Assembly (NCBI RefSeq): GCF_019837165.1
Contig: NZ_JAGYHC010000001.1
Location: forward strand, 372,001 to 436,000
Source of the DNA: Virgibacillus sp. NKC19-3
GTDB lineage: Bacteria; Bacillota; Bacilli; Bacillales; Amphibacillaceae
DNA: 64,000 nt
Reading direction: 5' to 3'
The position numbers and the translations under genes were made by a program. Below are positions 62,384 through 64,000 of the stretch, one piece after another (position 1 is the stretch's first letter; each line of letters begins with the position of its first letter). The notes under the pieces were generated by a model, which saw nothing but the letters and a program-made list of their open reading frames with translations, made no database searches and had not been told where the DNA came from.

Positions 62384-63763
62384 TTATTTCTCCATTTCTT
62401 GTTTTTCTGATGATGTTTTCCTTGCTTTTACAAGGGTTTCAATCGTCTGTAAAAAGTCATGATTTTTTGGTACAAGCGGCGTATAAAATTCACTGATGAC
62501 ATTTTTCCCTGTATCGACATAACCCCTTCCCTTAATAGGCTTTAAGAAAAATTGCTTTTGCGTATCGCTGCCAAACATCATGCCAAAGCCCATTTCAGAC
62601 ATACGTCCTAGAGCCACACGAAAATTAAAGTTGTCTCGAATTCCATCACTAAAATATTTTGCGTCGGGACGCTGACAGGCAAGAATTAAAAAGAAGCCAG
62701 CTTGTCGTCCTAACATAACAATTTGTTTGAGTTTGTTGATAACTTCGGTACTTTCTCGACCTAACATATCCATCATTGCCACATACTCGTCAAAGATAAG
62801 AAAATTAGCAGGTAAGCCCAAATAGGCATAGTTTTCTCCTGTTTTATAGTTGGGATGTTGTTTCATTGTCTCACTACGAGCTACCATATCTTCGTAAAAT
62901 TGATTGATACAGGCGAGCATATCCTCCTTACGGTAATAGACATTGTCCATAACGGTGTTTAAGTCTGCCAAATCGGCATTTTTAGGGTCAAGAATATAGA
63001 GGTTTGCTTTCGTATGAAGCAAAGATTCAATAAGCGTGAGAATGAAATAAGATTTCCCACCGCCAGTACCCCCAGCGATAAGCATATGAGGAAGAGAATC
63101 ATATTCCCAATAGACAGATTCCATCAATTTCACACGCCCATCTTGAACCGCCACATCTTCAATGCTAATTCGATTACCGATAGTATCATAAAGCAGGACA
63201 TACTCCACGTAAGAATCTTTCAATGTTTTTTCCACTAATTCGCAATACAAGCCTGTTTCCAGTTTGTTTTCTAGGTGCAATAGCTGGTCTTGATATTTTC
63301 CGAGCGTAATTTCTACATGAATGTGAATCAGCCCATCTTTTAGCCGATAATACATTTTGGGAAAGTGCTGGATTCGCTTTTTCGTTTTGGTGCTAGGTAA
63401 ATCTTTAAAAAATCCTTCGTGCTGTGTTTCCTCGGTTTCATACCAATTGTTTTCTAAAATCATCTTCGCCAGCTTTTGTCGGTGATAAAGCTGTTTCACC
63501 GTATCATAGCGATAACGGTAGGAGAGAAAACCAGCTAACAGGCATACAAAAAGGGCAGTGAGTACACTATCCCAAAAATATGGTGTATGAAGTTGGGAGA
63601 AAAACATATCTAGCTGAAATGTTTGCCAGTCCATTGTTACAAGGGGCTTCCAGTAAAAAGGCAGTAGAACGAAAAGAAATACGCCTAGTAATGAACGAGT
63701 GAAAACGTGAGAAACTAAGTGCTTATCTTTTTCTTTGATTCGTTTTCCTTTGAATTTGAAAAT
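62384..63763 (-). CDS. FtsK/SpoIIIE-type coupling protein (Tn916 Orf21), probable AUU start
   Basis: 459 residues if started at ATT 63763, which is the only candidate 7 bases after AAAGGAGG and adds GKRIKEKDKHLVSHVFTRSL, the conserved basic leader and first helix of Orf21 (461 residues in Tn916). An ATG at 63634 would remove them. Two membrane helices, then the motor domain: Walker A IAGGTGGGKSYFILT, Walker B ANFLIFDEYVAMMD, LGRQAGFFLILACQRPDAK. It brings the relaxase-DNA complex to the channel. Confidence 0.88.
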   Translation of the reverse strand: MFKFKGKRIKEKDKHLVSHVFTRSLLGVFLFVLLPFYWKPLVTMDWQTFQLDMFFSQLHTPYFWDSVLTALFVCLLAGFLSYRYRYDTVKQLYHRQKLAKMILENNWYETEETQHEGFFKDLPSTKTKKRIQHFPKMYYRLKDGLIHIHVEITLGKYQDQLLHLENKLETGLYCELVEKTLKDSYVEYVLLYDTIGNRISIEDVAVQDGRVKLMESVYWEYDSLPHMLIAGGTGGGKSYFILTLIESLLHTKANLYILDPKNADLADLNTVMDNVYYRKEDMLACINQFYEDMVARSETMKQHPNYKTGENYAYLGLPANFLIFDEYVAMMDMLGRESTEVINKLKQIVMLGRQAGFFLILACQRPDAKYFSDGIRDNFNFRVALGRMSEMGFGMMFGSDTQKQFFLKPIKGRGYVDTGKNVISEFYTPLVPKNHDFLQTIETLVKARKTSSEKQEMEK

Positions 63764-63857
63764 AGTGAATCCTCCTTTCTAGTCAAAGAAAACAAAAAGA
63801 TAATCTATCGACACTGGGGGAGTTCTCTCATAGAAAATGATATGGACTTGCTTTTCC

Positions 63858-64000
63858 TTAATCTTCTGTTCTATATCTAATAATTGGTACTTGCTTCACT
63901 TTATTTCCAGTCTTACGTCTTTCTAATGCAAATACCATGTCTGGTGTGCGTTGAAAATAACCTGTTCCTTTGAGATAACTCACTCCACATTTGCAGTGAT
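63858..64000 (-). CDS. Putative zinc-knuckle protein (start outside window)
   Basis: The last 46 residues are visible: HCKCGVSYLKGTGYFQRTPD, then MVFALERRKTGNKVKQVPII and RYRTED. The CxC spacing suggests half of a zinc site. It precedes the coupling protein by 94 bases. Not the DUF961 proteins (Orf22/23) expected here in Tn916. A short overlapping frame (about 63781-63890, ending DYLFVFFD) has no start codon and is not called. Confidence 0.55.
   Translation of the reverse strand, partial: HCKCGVSYLKGTGYFQRTPDMVFALERRKTGNKVKQVPIIRYRTED

Larger units (their letters stand above)
43600..64000 (-). mobile_element. Tn916-family integrative and conjugative element (continues past window end)
   Basis: Gene order from int leftmost: int, xis, orf8, orf7, orf9, cargo, orf13 to orf17, ardA (orf18), orf19, relaxase (orf20), oriT, coupling protein (orf21). 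This is the Tn916/Tn1545 backbone in reverse. The tet(M) block between orf9 and orf13 is replaced by a two-component system and ABC transporter. The left junction must lie between the chromosomal terminator (43596) and int (43686); the exact att site was not determined. The right end is outside the window. Confidence 0.92.

Noticed and set aside
1-64000. tRNA or rRNA genes
   Set aside because: No TTCGAATC-type T-arm with matching acceptor stem and no rRNA core sequence was noticed on either strand.

Overview
The window comes from a low-GC, Gram-positive, halotolerant-looking Bacillaceae chromosome (Oceanobacillus/Virgibacillus-like by gene content). The evidence is a very acidic LPXTG surface protein, a B. 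subtilis-style yvrCBA/yvqK vitamin B12 salvage locus, a glmS ribozyme, a yjdF-type RNA, many one- and two-component regulators, and strong AGGAGG ribosome binding sites. No rRNA or tRNA genes and no CRISPR array were seen. The exact species cannot be fixed from the sequence alone.

Layout. 1-2064: 3' end of a Cna_B-repeat, sortase-anchored surface protein. 2366-6787: a cobalamin riboswitch controlling btuF, btuC, a btuD-cbiZ fusion and a PduO-type adenosyltransferase, which together import and remodel corrinoids. 7024-9081: glmS ribozyme and glmS. 9150-18016: accessory DNA with a MerR/GyrI regulator and a C45 acyltransferase-like enzyme behind a MerR-type promoter, a BsrE/TxpA-like type I toxin, a rhomboid protease bracketed by inverted arrays of a 20-bp repeat, several broken genes, and a divergent fabF paralogue/MmyB-type regulator pair. 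18167-20785: a merR-ABC exporter operon. 20925-22301: a yjdF-type RNA in front of a frameshifted yjdF, and a decayed zeta-toxin locus between 25-bp direct repeats. 22391-31904: GNAT enzyme, a helicase-nuclease fusion, a DUF2268 metalloprotease whose promoter copies that of the upstream merR operon, a lactonase-like MBL/MarR/SRPBCC operon, a UbiA prenyltransferase, a VOC protein and an ICMT-like methyltransferase. 31955-33812: a HEPN-motif gene split by an internally deleted IS1182-family element. 33893-38479: TetR/MFS pair, membrane protein, EamA exporter and AraC-family regulator.

38684-43483 is a lantibiotic/bacitracin-type immunity module: response regulator and histidine kinase diverge from an ABC transporter of LanFEG type, with one permease frameshifted. 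Immediately next to it a Tn916-family integrative and conjugative element begins near 43600, and the window ends inside it. It reads right to left: ardA, relaxase, coupling protein, VirB4/VirB6-like transfer genes, orf13-17 homologues, orf7-9 regulators, xis and int. Instead of tet(M) it carries a second, unrelated two-component-system plus ABC-transporter cassette (47538-51525) between the orf9-like regulator and the transfer genes, bordered by gene remnants.

Two themes stand out. First, three promoters with the 19-bp spacing typical of MerR activators occur, and two of them share the same operator core. Second, many loci are freshly decayed by single-base changes; three frameshifts lie in homopolymer runs, so sequencing error must be excluded before calling them pseudogenes.
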